Below are positions 28,502-37,966 of a stretch of DNA of 64,000 bases, piece after piece. Position 1 is the first letter of the stretch; each line of letters starts with the position of its first letter. The translations under genes and the position numbers were made by a program. Below the pieces are notes generated by a model that saw nothing but the letters and a program-made list of their open reading frames with translations, made no database searches and was not told the DNA's origin. This DNA comes from Sandaracinus amylolyticus (GTDB lineage Bacteria > Myxococcota_A > Polyangia > Polyangiales > Sandaracinaceae), in the NCBI RefSeq assembly GCF_021631985.1, contig NZ_CP070225.1:9424001-9488000 (forward strand). Reading direction: 5' to 3'.

Positions 28502-31500
28502 TGATGCGTAACTTCTTGATTCTGCTCGTGATCTCGCTCTGCGCCGCGACCGTGTCGGCCCAGAGCGCGGGTCGCACGTCGCTGCGCGGCGCCGAGATCC
28601 AGGGCCTCGAGCTCGGGCTCGAAGGGGCGCTCAGCGCGCCGCGCGGCGGGCATCTGCGGTGGCTGCTCACCGCGTACGAAGTGATCGGCACCAGCGATCT
28701 GCGCCCCGGTGCCGACGCCGGGATCCAGCTCACCACCGCGCTCGATCCCAGCGCTCCGATGATCCCGATGCGGACCGACGCGTCGGGCCGCGCGACGCTC
28801 GAGCTCGCGATCCCCGAGGACGCGCCCGACGCGTTCCCCGTCGTGCTGCGCGTGCTCTCGCGCGGTGTGGTGCGCCGCTTCGAGCTCACGGTCCGCGCGA
28901 CCGAGCCGCGCGCGATCCAGCTCTGGGTCGCGCGCGCCCAGGTGCCGCGCGAAGGACGGGTGCACGCGTTCGGTCGCCTGAGCGAAGCGCGGACCGGACG
29001 CGCGATCGCGAACGCCGAGGTGCGGCTGGTCGCGCGCGACGCGCAGGACCATCCGCTCGGCGCGCCGATCGTGGTGCGCACCGACGCCGCGGGCCTCTTC
29101 GCCCACGTCTTCGCGGTGCGGCGCGACGTGGTCGGTCAGGTGAGCATCGAGGCGCGCGCCGAGGACGCCGAGGAGAACGTGGTGAGCGCGCGCGCGAACG
29201 CGTTCGTCGCGGAGCCGTCGGCGCCTGCGCTGCTCGTGTCGATCGCGCCCGAGCGCCGCGTGATCGAGCCCGGCGCCGCGATCGCGGTCGACGTGGTCGC
29301 GCGCCGTCCCGATGGTCGTCCGGTGCCCAACGCGCTCGTCGAGCTCTCGGGGTTCGAGCACGACGATCCCGGTCGCACCGCGCGCACCGACGCGACGGGT
29401 CGCACCCGCATGGCGTGGCGTGCGCCGGCGATCGGCGGTGCGTGGTCGGACGCGACGATCCACGCGACCGTCACGCGCGAAGGGCTCGGGCGGGGCGACG
29501 GTCAGGCGTCGGTGCGCGTGTCGCGCGTCGATCACGTCGCGGCGCTCGCGGTCGAGGGCGGCGCGCTGATCCCCGAGATCGGCGGGCGCGTGCGGGTGCG
29601 CGTCGTCGATCTCGAAGGACGCGCGGCGAGCGCGGGCGTGCCGGTGCGCTTGTCGGGCCCGCGGCTCGGTGCGGAGCGCACGGCCACGACCGACGCGAGC
29701 GGCGTCGCGACGTTCGACGTGGTGCTCACCGGCAGCGATCCGAGCGGGCGCTGCGGTGGTGATGCGCAGGCGGCCGCGACGATCCGCGTCGGCGACGGCG
29801 CGCGGGCGTTCGAGCGCGAGGCGTGCTTGCCGCTCGACGTCGACGGCACCGCGCGGGTGCGCGCCGACGAGGTGCGGGTGCGCAGCGGCGCGACGCTGCG
29901 GCTCGACATCGCGCGCGCCGCGTCGGTGGCGCGTGCGCCGATCGCGGTCTCGGTGCTGGCGATCGGCAGCGGCGTCCAGCACGCCGTCGTGGCGCGGGTG
30001 CTCGCGGCGGGCGAGACGCGCATCGAGCTCCCGATCCCCGAGGACGTCGCGGGCCCGCTGCTGGTGCGCGCACGCCCGATCGTCGATGGCCGCGAGGTGC
30101 GCGGCGGGAGCGCGCTGGTGTTCGCGGAGCCGGGCGCGCCGCTCGCGATCGATGCAGCGCTCGACGCCAGCGGGCTCCGCACCGCGTCGACGATGCCCGA
30201 TGCGATCACCGCGCGTGCCTGGACGATCGCGCTGCCGCTCGACGAGGCGCGCACCCTCGCGCAGACGATGCGGCGCGACGCGCTCGGTCCGCTCGCGACG
30301 CTGCGCACCGAGCCCGCGACCGCGAGCCCCGCGCTGATCGCGGGCGCGCTCTCCGCGGCGACGCCGATCGACGTGGGCGCGCCGTTCGTGCTGCGCGAAG
30401 GCCGCACGATCCCGGTGCCCACGCCCGACGATCCCGTCGCCCAGGGCCTGCTGCGCGACCCGTGGCGCGCGCAGTCGCGCTTCCTCACCGGGCGCCTCGC
30501 GCTGGTGTTCTCCGCGATCGAGCGTCAGGTCGCCGCCGCGGTGCCGGGGCGCATCGACGACGTCGCGGTGCAGACGAACGCGCGCTGGGACTTCAACGCG
30601 CAGATCCTCGCCGCGCTGGAGGGCTCGGGCGATCTCGGCGCCGAGGGCGCGACCGGCCTCGGCGGCGAGCCGCTCACCATCGAGCAGCTGCGCCGCGTCG
30701 ATCCCGCGTTCACCTACGATCGCGTCGCGTCGCGCATCACCCGCGAGCGGCTCTATCGCCTGATGATCGCGCTGCGCCGCTTCGTGCAGTCGAACGGGTT
30801 CGATCTGCCGTGGGCACGCCTCGGCGATCCCTCGACCTGGCTGCGCCACCTGCCCTCGATGTGGATCGACGGCGTCGGACAGATCCCGGCGCGCGAGCTC
30901 GTCGACGCGTGGGGTCGGCCCTTCGTGCTGCGCGCGATCACCGGTCGCGCCCGCTTCGCGGCGTGGTCGCCGCTGCCCGGGTGGGAGCTCTTCTCGAGCG
31001 GGTCCGACGGTGTTCCCGGGAACGGCGACGACGTGGCTGATCCCAGCGCGCGTGTGCTGCCCTCGGGCTCGCCCTACGCCGAGGCGGTCGGCGAGGACGC
31101 GCTCGTCGCGCGGCTGCGCGGCGCCGAGCTCGGTCGCGCGACGATCGAGCTGCTGCAGCACGGTGGTGTCGTGCCGGTCTCGGTCGGGAGCGTTCCGTCG
31201 CAGCCCGCGGCGGCGGCGCAGCAAGAGGGCGCGCGCCTGTGGAACGACCTCCCCGCCGAGCTCGACGCCGATCCCGAGCCGCTCGCGCTGCGTCGTCCCA
31301 CCGAGCCCGGCCTCGGCGCGGGTGGTCGCATCGTGACGCTCGGAGAGCGCGTCCCGCTCGAGATCGACGAGGAGCCGCGCACCTGGGGCGCGCTCGTCGT
31401 CGCGTTCACGCCCGAGGGCAGCGTCGCGCTCGCCGAAGCACGCGCGCGGCTCGGCGCGCCGCTGATCGTCACCGGCGCGATGCCGGCGCGGCTGCGCGAG

Positions 31501-33225
31501 GGCGAGCCGGTCTCGCTCTCGCTCGTCGTGACGAACGCGTCGCCGCAGGATCGCCAGCTCGCGATCGCGGTGGGCGGCGCGGCGCCGATCGAGGGCAGCG
31601 CCGAGACGCTCGCGCTCGCTGCGGGCACGGCGCGCGCGGTCACGATCGATCTGCGCGGCACCGCGATCGGCGCGGGCGAGGCGACGATCACGCTGAGCGA
31701 GTCGAGCGAGCCGATCCGCACCGTGCGCTGGCGCGTCGCGGTCGACGCCGGTCGTCATCCCTGGCGCGTGCGCAGCGCGACCGCGCTCTTCCGCGAGCAG
31801 TGGCAGACGCGGCTCGAGCAGCCCGCGGGCGCGACGCGCGCGGTCGCGCGCGTCGTCGTGATGCACCCGAGCGCGCTCCATCGCGATCCCGATCTCGTCG
31901 AGCGCCGCGAGCACGACGCGGCGACGATCGCGTGGGCCGCGACGATGGCGGGCGCACCGATCGATCCCGATCTGCGCGCGCGCCTGCTCTCGTCGCAGCA
32001 GCCCGACGGATCGTTCACCGGGCACGATCCCGCGGTCGCGACCGCGAGCGCGATCGTCGCGCTCTCCGCGCTCGCCGAGGACGACGACGACGCGGCCTCC
32101 GCGCTCCAGCGCGCGCGCTGGGCGCTGCAGTCGACCGGCACCGGCCCCGACGATCTCGCGGCGTGGTCGCAGCAGCTCGTCGCGCTCGCGGCGGCGGGCG
32201 TGCCCGATCCCGCCGACGCCGAGGAAGCCGAGCTCGATCCGGTGAGCGCCTCCGCGGCGCAGCTGCGCACCCGCATCCGTCGCTCGCTGCGCCGCGTGCC
32301 CGAGGAGCCCTCGCTCCTCGCGCGCCTCGCCGCGGGCCTGCTGCTCGCCGATCCCCGCGACGCCTACGGCCGCGTGATGTTCGATCGTGCGCGCGCCGCG
32401 GTCGTCGAAGCGGAGAGCGGCGGCGGGCTCGTGCTGCGCCCGCGCGAGGCGCGCGACAGCGGCTTCGAGCAGCTCTCGTCGACGCTCGCGCTCGCGCTCG
32501 CGGCACACCAGCTCGGCGAGAGCGAGCTCGCGGTGCGTCTCGTCGCGGGCGCGCTCGATCGCGATCACGTGATCGCGCGCCGCGGCGGTGAGCCGCTCTT
32601 CTGGATGCTCGCCGCGGCGAGCTACGGCGTGCTCGGCGCCGGTGACGCGCCCTCGCTCGCGCTGGTCGCCGACGGTCGCTCTCACGCCGTCGAATTCACC
32701 AATGGGATCGCGGTGATCCCGATCGATGCCGCGCGCGAGATCGAGGTCTCGCTGCGCCGCAGCGGGCCCGGCGTGCACGTGATCGCGCGCGCCGAGACGG
32801 TGCTCGATCAGCCGTTCCGCGCGGTCGATCGCGCGCCGATCGAGGTCTCGCTCGACGGCGATCCCGGCGACGCGGGGGACGTGGCCGCGCTCGAGCTCAC
32901 GGTGCGCGCCCGCGAGCGGCTGCCGGGCGGCGTGGTCGTCGAGCTCCAGCTCCCGGCGGGCGTGGAGGCCGACGACGCGCTGCTCGATCTCCTGCGCGGC
33001 CGCGGCGCGCTGCACGTCGAGCGGCGCGAGCCGCGCTTCGTGCGCGTCACGCTGCCGGCGATGGAGCGCGGCGTCGCCGCGGTGCTCCCGCTGCCGCTGC
33101 GCTGGTCGGTGCACGGCACGCTCGAGGGCCTCGCGGTCGTCGCGCATCCCGCCGACGATCCCGGTGCGATCACCGTGCTCGCACCGCGCGCCCTCGCCGT
33201 CGCGCCGCCGCGCGGTCTCGAGTGA
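28498..33225 (+). CDS. alpha-2-macroglobulin-like protein 2
   Basis: This is a shorter, diverged paralog of the preceding gene (1575 residues; signal MMMRNFLILLVISLCAATVSAQ). Opening repeats match (LLTAYEVIGTSDLRPG against TAYEVQGLSDLRPT). It also has the GspG-like segment (VDAWGRPFVLR...SSGSDGVPGNGDDV, about 801-845), an A2M-like block and a toroid-like region (SSQQPDGSFTGHDPAVATAS). CxEQ is absent. The bait region is much shorter than in its neighbour (around LQHGGVVPVSVGSVPSQPAA). The 4-base ATGA overlap means the two proteins are made together and may act as a pair. Three ATG codons stand in a row; the first is chosen. Confidence 0.88.
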   Translation: MMMRNFLILLVISLCAATVSAQSAGRTSLRGAEIQGLELGLEGALSAPRGGHLRWLLTAYEVIGTSDLRPGADAGIQLTTALDPSAPMIPMRTDASGRATLELAIPEDAPDAFPVVLRVLSRGVVRRFELTVRATEPRAIQLWVARAQVPREGRVHAFGRLSEARTGRAIANAEVRLVARDAQDHPLGAPIVVRTDAAGLFAHVFAVRRDVVGQVSIEARAEDAEENVVSARANAFVAEPSAPALLVSIAPERRVIEPGAAIAVDVVARRPDGRPVPNALVELSGFEHDDPGRTARTDATGRTRMAWRAPAIGGAWSDATIHATVTREGLGRGDGQASVRVSRVDHVAALAVEGGALIPEIGGRVRVRVVDLEGRAASAGVPVRLSGPRLGAERTATTDASGVATFDVVLTGSDPSGRCGGDAQAAATIRVGDGARAFEREACLPLDVDGTARVRADEVRVRSGATLRLDIARAASVARAPIAVSVLAIGSGVQHAVVARVLAAGETRIELPIPEDVAGPLLVRARPIVDGREVRGGSALVFAEPGAPLAIDAALDASGLRTASTMPDAITARAWTIALPLDEARTLAQTMRRDALGPLATLRTEPATASPALIAGALSAATPIDVGAPFVLREGRTIPVPTPDDPVAQGLLRDPWRAQSRFLTGRLALVFSAIERQVAAAVPGRIDDVAVQTNARWDFNAQILAALEGSGDLGAEGATGLGGEPLTIEQLRRVDPAFTYDRVASRITRERLYRLMIALRRFVQSNGFDLPWARLGDPSTWLRHLPSMWIDGVGQIPARELVDAWGRPFVLRAITGRARFAAWSPLPGWELFSSGSDGVPGNGDDVADPSARVLPSGSPYAEAVGEDALVARLRGAELGRATIELLQHGGVVPVSVGSVPSQPAAAAQQEGARLWNDLPAELDADPEPLALRRPTEPGLGAGGRIVTLGERVPLEIDEEPRTWGALVVAFTPEGSVALAEARARLGAPLIVTGAMPARLREGEPVSLSLVVTNASPQDRQLAIAVGGAAPIEGSAETLALAAGTARAVTIDLRGTAIGAGEATITLSESSEPIRTVRWRVAVDAGRHPWRVRSATALFREQWQTRLEQPAGATRAVARVVVMHPSALHRDPDLVERREHDAATIAWAATMAGAPIDPDLRARLLSSQQPDGSFTGHDPAVATASAIVALSALAEDDDDAASALQRARWALQSTGTGPDDLAAWSQQLVALAAAGVPDPADAEEAELDPVSASAAQLRTRIRRSLRRVPEEPSLLARLAAGLLLADPRDAYGRVMFDRARAAVVEAESGGGLVLRPREARDSGFEQLSSTLALALAAHQLGESELAVRLVAGALDRDHVIARRGGEPLFWMLAAASYGVLGAGDAPSLALVADGRSHAVEFTNGIAVIPIDAAREIEVSLRRSGPGVHVIARAETVLDQPFRAVDRAPIEVSLDGDPGDAGDVAALELTVRARERLPGGVVVELQLPAGVEADDALLDLLRGRGALHVERREPRFVRVTLPAMERGVAAVLPLPLRWSVHGTLEGLAVVAHPADDPGAITVLAPRALAVAPPRGLE

Positions 33226-33228
33226 TGC

Positions 33229-33945
33229 TCAGAACGGCGGGACCCGGAGGCGCGCATCGAACGGCGCGATCTCCAGGCCCGCCCTGCGCGCATGCACCAG
33301 CATCGCGCTCGCGCCGAGCGACACGCCCTCCACGAGCGCGCTCGGCTCGAGCTCGATCATCGCGACCAGCCCCTCGCGGATCGCGTCGCGATCCCCGTCG
33401 AAGATCGCCTCCCACACCCGCAGCGCCGCGCCGATCCACCGCGCGTGCTCGGTGCGCTCGAAGCCCTCGTCGGGCAGCGTGTGCGCGAGCTGCGAGTACG
33501 GCTCGCCGCGCACCAGCCCGAGCGCGATGCGCGCGTACACCCCGAGGTCGCTCGGAGGGCTCGTGATCCACCGCAGGTCGCTGGCGAGCGCCTCGAAGTT
33601 CTCGATGCGCCCGACCCACATCGCCGCGTGCAGCGCGTCGAGCCACGTCGCGTACGTCGCGCGCGCGCCCGGGCCCAGCGCGCGCGGCAGCACGCTCGTG
33701 TCGTACGCGTCGTCGAGGAAGAGCTCGGTCCCGTGGCCGTCGGGATGCGCGAGCGAGGTCGCCACCTCGAGCACGTCGGCGGCGTGGAACCCCTGCAGCC
33801 GCGCGGTGAGCTCGTCGCCGGCGGCGAACGCGAGCGTCAGGTGGGCGCCCGCGAGCTCGCGCAGCAGCGCCGGCACGTCGACCGCAGCGTCGTCGCGGTC
33901 CGCGCTCCGCAGCGCACGTCGCGCGCGCTCGATGACCTCGTGCAT
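33229..33945 (-). CDS. hypothetical helical protein
   Basis: This soluble 238-residue protein begins MHEVIERARRALRSADRDD. Secondary structure looks wholly helical with Trp-rich helices (RATYATWLDALHAAMWVGRIENF, RWIGAALRVWEAIFDG). The C-terminus PFDARLRVPPF vaguely recalls Imm49-type immunity proteins, but I would not rely on that. It converges on the macroglobulin gene with only three bases between them. The ATG is the first that gives a normal N-terminus; upstream frame is a shadow of the next gene. Confidence 0.65.
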   Translation of the reverse strand: MHEVIERARRALRSADRDDAAVDVPALLRELAGAHLTLAFAAGDELTARLQGFHAADVLEVATSLAHPDGHGTELFLDDAYDTSVLPRALGPGARATYATWLDALHAAMWVGRIENFEALASDLRWITSPPSDLGVYARIALGLVRGEPYSQLAHTLPDEGFERTEHARWIGAALRVWEAIFDGDRDAIREGLVAMIELEPSALVEGVSLGASAMLVHARRAGLEIAPFDARLRVPPF

Positions 33946-33981
33946 GCGCCGCAGTATGCCCTCCCGCGATACGCTGGTGTG

Positions 33982-34245
33982 ATGGCAGAGCTCCTCGTGA
34001 CCGGGATCGGGACGCTCGCGCTCATAGCGTGGCTCAGCACGCTCGTGCACGCGCTGCTCCTGCTGCCCCATCGCCGCGACGACGTCTCGCTCGGCGCGCT
34101 GTTCTTCAGCGGCTGGCGCTTCTACGTGCGCGACACCTGGAAGCCGGAGGGCCACACGATCCATCGCCGCTTCCTCGGCTCGGCCGGGGCGTTCTTCGCC
34201 CTCGTGCTCGCCGGGATCCTCACCGGCGTGATTTGCGCTACATGA
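33982..34245 (+). CDS. small two-helix membrane protein
   Basis: The 87-residue protein has a helix at each end (LLVTGIGTLALIAWLSTLVHALLLL and GAFFALVLAGILTGVICAT) joined by a charged loop (HRRDDVS...YVRDTWKPEGHTIHRRF). The ATG lies 37 bases from the divergent gene start. I see no family signature. It is followed 26 bases later by a secreted protein gene on the same strand. Confidence 0.65.
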   Translation: MAELLVTGIGTLALIAWLSTLVHALLLLPHRRDDVSLGALFFSGWRFYVRDTWKPEGHTIHRRFLGSAGAFFALVLAGILTGVICAT

Positions 34246-34271
34246 CGTCGAGCACCTCTGGAGGCCACGCC

Positions 34272-34883
34272 ATGTCGATGCGTCGATCCGTCATCGCCCT
34301 CGCGACCCTCTCGCTCCTGCTCGCGCTCGCTGCGCCTCGCTCGCGCGCCCAGGAGGACCACGCGGACGACGAGACCGCGGCCGCGCCCGCCGGACCTCCC
34401 ACCACGCGCGGCCGCGACGAAGCGACCGCCGCGGTCGGTCAGGCGGGCATGACCTTCGAGCTCGGCAGCGGCTTCCGCGTGTTCGTCCCCGCGGGCCTGC
34501 CCATCGGCGACTCGCGCCGCATGCGCGTCGCCACCGCGCGCGCCGCGCTGAACCCCGCGCACGTCGCCGAGGGCTTCCGCCGCGTCGGCCCGATCGTCTC
34601 GTTCGACGGTGCGATCAACGCGACCCGCAGCCCCGTCGTGATCTCGCTGCGACAGCCGCGCGACCCTGGCCGCCCGGACCTGCGCCTCGTGCTCGCGATG
34701 GAGCAGGCGACGATCTGCCGCGAGGGCCTCGACCCGCTCCCCAACGTCGCGAACCTGTGCAGCGGCTGGGAGCTCGTCGAGGCGACCTGGACCGACGGCC
34801 GCATCGAGGCGCGTCTTCCCGCGCCCGGCGGCTATCGCCTGGTGTTCGGCACCGTGCCGGTGCCCGCCGCGACCGAGGAGTGA
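34272..34883 (+). CDS. secreted protein of unknown function
   Basis: The 203-residue protein has a signal peptide (SVIALATLSLLLALAAPRSRAQ) followed by an acidic, Ala/Pro-rich linker and a beta-rich domain (MTFELGSGFRVFVPAGLPIGDSRRM, VGPIVSFDGAINATRSPVVISLR, YRLVFGTVPVPA). Two Cys (TICREG, NLCSGW) probably pair. ATG at 34272 follows GGAGG (34260-34264). The domain resembles a ZU5- or Ig-like sandwich, which is a guess. Confidence 0.7.
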   Translation: MSMRRSVIALATLSLLLALAAPRSRAQEDHADDETAAAPAGPPTTRGRDEATAAVGQAGMTFELGSGFRVFVPAGLPIGDSRRMRVATARAALNPAHVAEGFRRVGPIVSFDGAINATRSPVVISLRQPRDPGRPDLRLVLAMEQATICREGLDPLPNVANLCSGWELVEATWTDGRIEARLPAPGGYRLVFGTVPVPAATEE

Positions 34884-34913
34884 TCGCGCCCGCGCGGCGT
34901 ACCATCGCCTCGC

Positions 34914-35270
34914 ATGACGCAGTGTCAGGTGTGCGGCGCGGCCGCCGCGGATCTCGACTGGGACGACGAAGGCCGCAGGAGCTGTCGCGCGTGTCGTGCC
35001 CGCGCGCAGGTCGCGCTCGGTGATCGCCGCGCGCAGGCGGCGGCGGTGGGCGGCGTCGGCGGTGCGCGACAGGCGCGCGGCCTCTTCACCTTCATCGTCG
35101 GCGGCATCCTCTCCGGCGTGACCGCGACCCTGCTCGGCGGCGTCGGCCTGCTCTACGAGGAGGGCCGGAACCTCGGCTTCTACGCCGGGATGCTCGGCTT
35201 CGGCGTGCTCACGCTGACGCTCGTGTTCGGCTGGATGCGCTGGATGGCCAAGCGCCAGCACAGCGACTGA
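34914..35270 (+). CDS. zinc-ribbon membrane protein
   Basis: This 118-residue protein has an N-terminal zinc ribbon with two CxxC knuckles (CQVCG and CRACRA), then two membrane helices (FTFIVGGILSGVTATLLGGVGLLY and FYAGMLGFGVLTLTLVFGWMRWM) and a short basic tail. Small proteins of this build occur widely in myxobacteria; their role is unknown. The gene ends exactly one base before the next gene's end on the opposite strand. Confidence 0.75.
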   Translation: MTQCQVCGAAAADLDWDDEGRRSCRACRARAQVALGDRRAQAAAVGGVGGARQARGLFTFIVGGILSGVTATLLGGVGLLYEEGRNLGFYAGMLGFGVLTLTLVFGWMRWMAKRQHSD

Positions 35271-36791
35271 TCACTTCAGCATCCACTGACACGCGCGCGC
35301 GCTCGCGACGTCGGGGAAGCGCATCACCGCGTCGTCCGGCACGTCGAGCGCGCGCGCGATCGTCCTCCACACCGGCGCGCCGGTCATCCGTCGATCGTTC
35401 ACGAGCGTGCCCTCCGCGATCGCCGCGCCGCTCGCGCCGTCGGGCATGTGATAGCTGTAGCGGTGCCCGTCGCCGTCGGCGCCGGCGACCCGCACGTCGC
35501 CGTAGTAGCCGCCGCGGATCCGACCGCCCGCGAGGATGAACCCGTTCTTCCCCTCGTCGCCCGACGATCCCGCGGCCGGCGCGCGCCCACCGTCGGTGCT
35601 CGAGATCGCGATCAGCGTGCGATCCCAGATCCCCGCCGCCTGGAACCGCTCGATGAGCCGCACGAGCGGCAGCACCGTCGTCAGCGTCTGATCGCGCATC
35701 TGCGCCTCGGTGCGCTCGCCGTGCACGTCGCCGATGTCGACCTCGAGCGCGACGCTCCGCACGAGCCCGCCCTCGATCAGCTTGAGCGCGTACGCCGCCT
35801 GCTCCCACACGTCGATGCGCGTGCGCCCGTAGCGCGCGGGCACACCCGCCGACCAGAACGCGACGTCCTCCTCGGTGAGCCGCAGATCGACCACCCGCGG
35901 GGCGCCGAGGTGCAGGAGGCGCTGCACGTCGTCGAGCTGCGCGTCGTGCGCGCTCACCGCCGACGCCGAGTACCCGCGCGACTGCAGGAGCCGCGGATCG
36001 ACGCGACCGAGGAAGCGACGCACCAGCTCCGCCTCGCCGGGATCGGGCAGCACGTTGCGATCGACGGCGGTCGCGGGGAACTCGCGCATCAGCGCATCGA
36101 CGGTCTGGAAGCGATCGGGCTCGCTCCCCGGAAGGCCCGCGCCGAAGTGGTACATCGCGTGGGCGCGCTCGGTGCCCTTGATGACGACCGCGTTGTGGAT
36201 CGTCGCGTCGTGCTGTCGCTGCCACCAGTTGTGCAGCGCGAGGGGCGTGGGCGTGCTCGAGTAGAACGCGCCCTCGGAGCTCTCGCCACCGGGCTCGCCT
36301 TCCCACATCGCGATGCGTCCGTTGCCCTCGGTGCGCGTGCGACCGGGTGAGCGCACCGGGTTCGCGGCCTCGTGCCCGTGCACCGGACCGTCGGTGAGCT
36401 CGCAGAGCTCCATCATCGCGATGTCGCCGACGTACGGGCGCAGCACTTCGGACTGCGGCGTGAGGAACACGTCGGGCGCGGCCTCGATCAGCTCGTCCTG
36501 CCGGAAGAAGAGCGCGCACTGCCGGCCGTGCTCGCCGCGCTTCAGCGCCGTGTGCCGCGCGAGCCCGGGCGGCACCATCACGTGCCCGAAGTCGAGCTGG
36601 TCCCGCATGCAGATCTCGACGAGGAACGTTCCGTCGGGCGGCAGCTGCGCGTGCGCGCGACCGAGCGCGGCCTCTTGGATCTCCGCGCGGAACGACGGCG
36701 AGAGCGCGGGCGCCGCGGCCGCGAGCGCGAGCCACTTGAGGAACGTCCGGCGCTGCGACGAGGGCAGTCGATCGACGTACGGCTTGGTCAT
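35271..36791 (-). CDS. Tat-exported DUF1501-type (sulfatase-fold) protein
   Basis: The 506-residue protein has a twin-arginine signal (SSQRRTFLKWLALAAAAPALS) and a DUF1501-like body: RTFLVEIC-type first strand (GTFLVEICMRDQLDFGHVMVP), DGPVHGHEAANP, then IWDRTLIAISSTDGGR and KNGFILAGGRIRGGYYGD, which resemble the metal-binding region of alkaline-phosphatase/sulfatase-fold proteins. In this family the body is folded in the cytoplasm and exported, sometimes with a cofactor. It is the last of three overlapping genes; its ATG shares four bases with the stop of the CxxCH gene. The substrate is unknown. Confidence 0.8.
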   Translation of the reverse strand: MTKPYVDRLPSSQRRTFLKWLALAAAAPALSPSFRAEIQEAALGRAHAQLPPDGTFLVEICMRDQLDFGHVMVPPGLARHTALKRGEHGRQCALFFRQDELIEAAPDVFLTPQSEVLRPYVGDIAMMELCELTDGPVHGHEAANPVRSPGRTRTEGNGRIAMWEGEPGGESSEGAFYSSTPTPLALHNWWQRQHDATIHNAVVIKGTERAHAMYHFGAGLPGSEPDRFQTVDALMREFPATAVDRNVLPDPGEAELVRRFLGRVDPRLLQSRGYSASAVSAHDAQLDDVQRLLHLGAPRVVDLRLTEEDVAFWSAGVPARYGRTRIDVWEQAAYALKLIEGGLVRSVALEVDIGDVHGERTEAQMRDQTLTTVLPLVRLIERFQAAGIWDRTLIAISSTDGGRAPAAGSSGDEGKNGFILAGGRIRGGYYGDVRVAGADGDGHRYSYHMPDGASGAAIAEGTLVNDRRMTGAPVWRTIARALDVPDDAVMRFPDVASARACQWMLK

Positions 36792-37966
36792 CGGGCCTCG
36801 GGGGTGACGATCGCAGCGCGGATCACGTCGGGGTGGAGGAACGCCGCGCGCGCGAGGGCGCGCAGCGAGGGATCGGGGCCCGCGTCGCGCACGATCTCCT
36901 CGATGGTGCGCGCGTCGATCGTCTGCACGCCGGGCTCGGCGAGATCGAAGCCGTACGCGAGCAGATGGCGCGTCGCGCAGGGCAGGAACGCAGCGCTCGA
37001 CGCGATCACGCGCGCGGCGTCGGGCAGCGACGCGACCTCCTGCCCGAGCATCTCGGTGCGCTCGTCGCGCGCCCGCTCGGGGGCGACGAAGTGCGACGCG
37101 TAGAGCCCCTCGACGTCGCTCACGCCGAGCTCGCCGCCCGCGAGCTGCACACCGGTCGCGTCGGCTCGGTAGCGACCGTCGCGGTCGTAGCGCACGAAGA
37201 GCTGCGCGTGCGCGCCGAACTGCCCGTGGCACGTGTAGCAGGCGAGCCCGTTGCCGAACCCCGCGCGCGCCGCGTCCTCGGTCTGATCCTCGGCGCTCGT
37301 CGCGCGGAACATCGGGATCAGCAGCTCGCGCTCGAGGCGCGGCTGCATCTCGTCGGAGATCGGATAGTCGACGCACACGAAGCGGCGCATCAGCGTGCGC
37401 GCGCGCCTCAGGTTGTAGCGGCTGTTGTTGCCCGCGAGGAACGCGCGCGTGGTGATCACGCCGGCCGCGTAGGGCGCGCCGGTGTCGCACGCGATCGCCG
37501 CGCCGCTCACGTCGACACAGTGATCGGTGGTGAGGATCCCCGACCACGGCGCGTTCGCGCGCGCCAGGTACGCCGCGAGGTTGCCCGGCAGGTTCAGATC
37601 GATCCCGTCGCGCCACCCGCTGGTGCCGAGGAGCGTCGAGATCATGTCGCGCGCCGCGCGCTCGAGGCCGGGCTCGCCGAGCCACGCGTCGATCACCGGT
37701 GCGAGCGCGGTCCCGCCGCGCTCGAGCTGCTCGATCTCGCTCTCGCGCAGCGAGCGTCGCACCAACATGGGCGCGAGGCGTCGCGCATAGCGCTCGGCGT
37801 CCTCGGGATCGATCGCATCACGACGCCGCGCGAGCGCGGCCTCGTTCTCGAGCGCCTGCGCGATGCTCCCGTCACCCACGCCCGCGTCGCTCGAGAAGCG
37901 CGTGCGATCGAGCTCGCCCGACGCGCACCCGAGCGCCAGCACCGCGAGCGCGAGCACCGCCCTCAT
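36788..37966 (-). CDS. CxxCH (cytochrome c-like) lipoprotein
   Basis: This 392-residue lipoprotein (LAVLALGCAS) carries a single heme-attachment motif, CYTCH, in the middle (about residue 235: GLACYTCHGQFGAHAQLFVRYD). The surroundings (MISTLLGTSGW, AFLAGNNSRYNLRRARTLM, TRHLLAYGFDLAEPG near the end) resemble the DUF1588/DUF1592-type partners that occur with DUF1501/DUF1552 proteins in planctomycetes and myxobacteria. That pairing is found here: the gene overlaps the DUF1501 gene downstream and a lipoprotein upstream by four bases each. It probably takes part in an electron-transfer or oxidative step at the outer surface. Confidence 0.8.
   Translation of the reverse strand: MRAVLALAVLALGCASGELDRTRFSSDAGVGDGSIAQALENEAALARRRDAIDPEDAERYARRLAPMLVRRSLRESEIEQLERGGTALAPVIDAWLGEPGLERAARDMISTLLGTSGWRDGIDLNLPGNLAAYLARANAPWSGILTTDHCVDVSGAAIACDTGAPYAAGVITTRAFLAGNNSRYNLRRARTLMRRFVCVDYPISDEMQPRLERELLIPMFRATSAEDQTEDAARAGFGNGLACYTCHGQFGAHAQLFVRYDRDGRYRADATGVQLAGGELGVSDVEGLYASHFVAPERARDERTEMLGQEVASLPDAARVIASSAAFLPCATRHLLAYGFDLAEPGVQTIDARTIEEIVRDAGPDPSLRALARAAFLHPDVIRAAIVTPEAR

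Noticed and set aside
22289-33147. Antisense open frames of 1700-2000 codons across the macroglobulin genes.
   Set aside because: They are by-products of G/C at third positions. Composition is His/Arg/Ala-rich and there are no starts, signals or domains; the sense frames have all of these.
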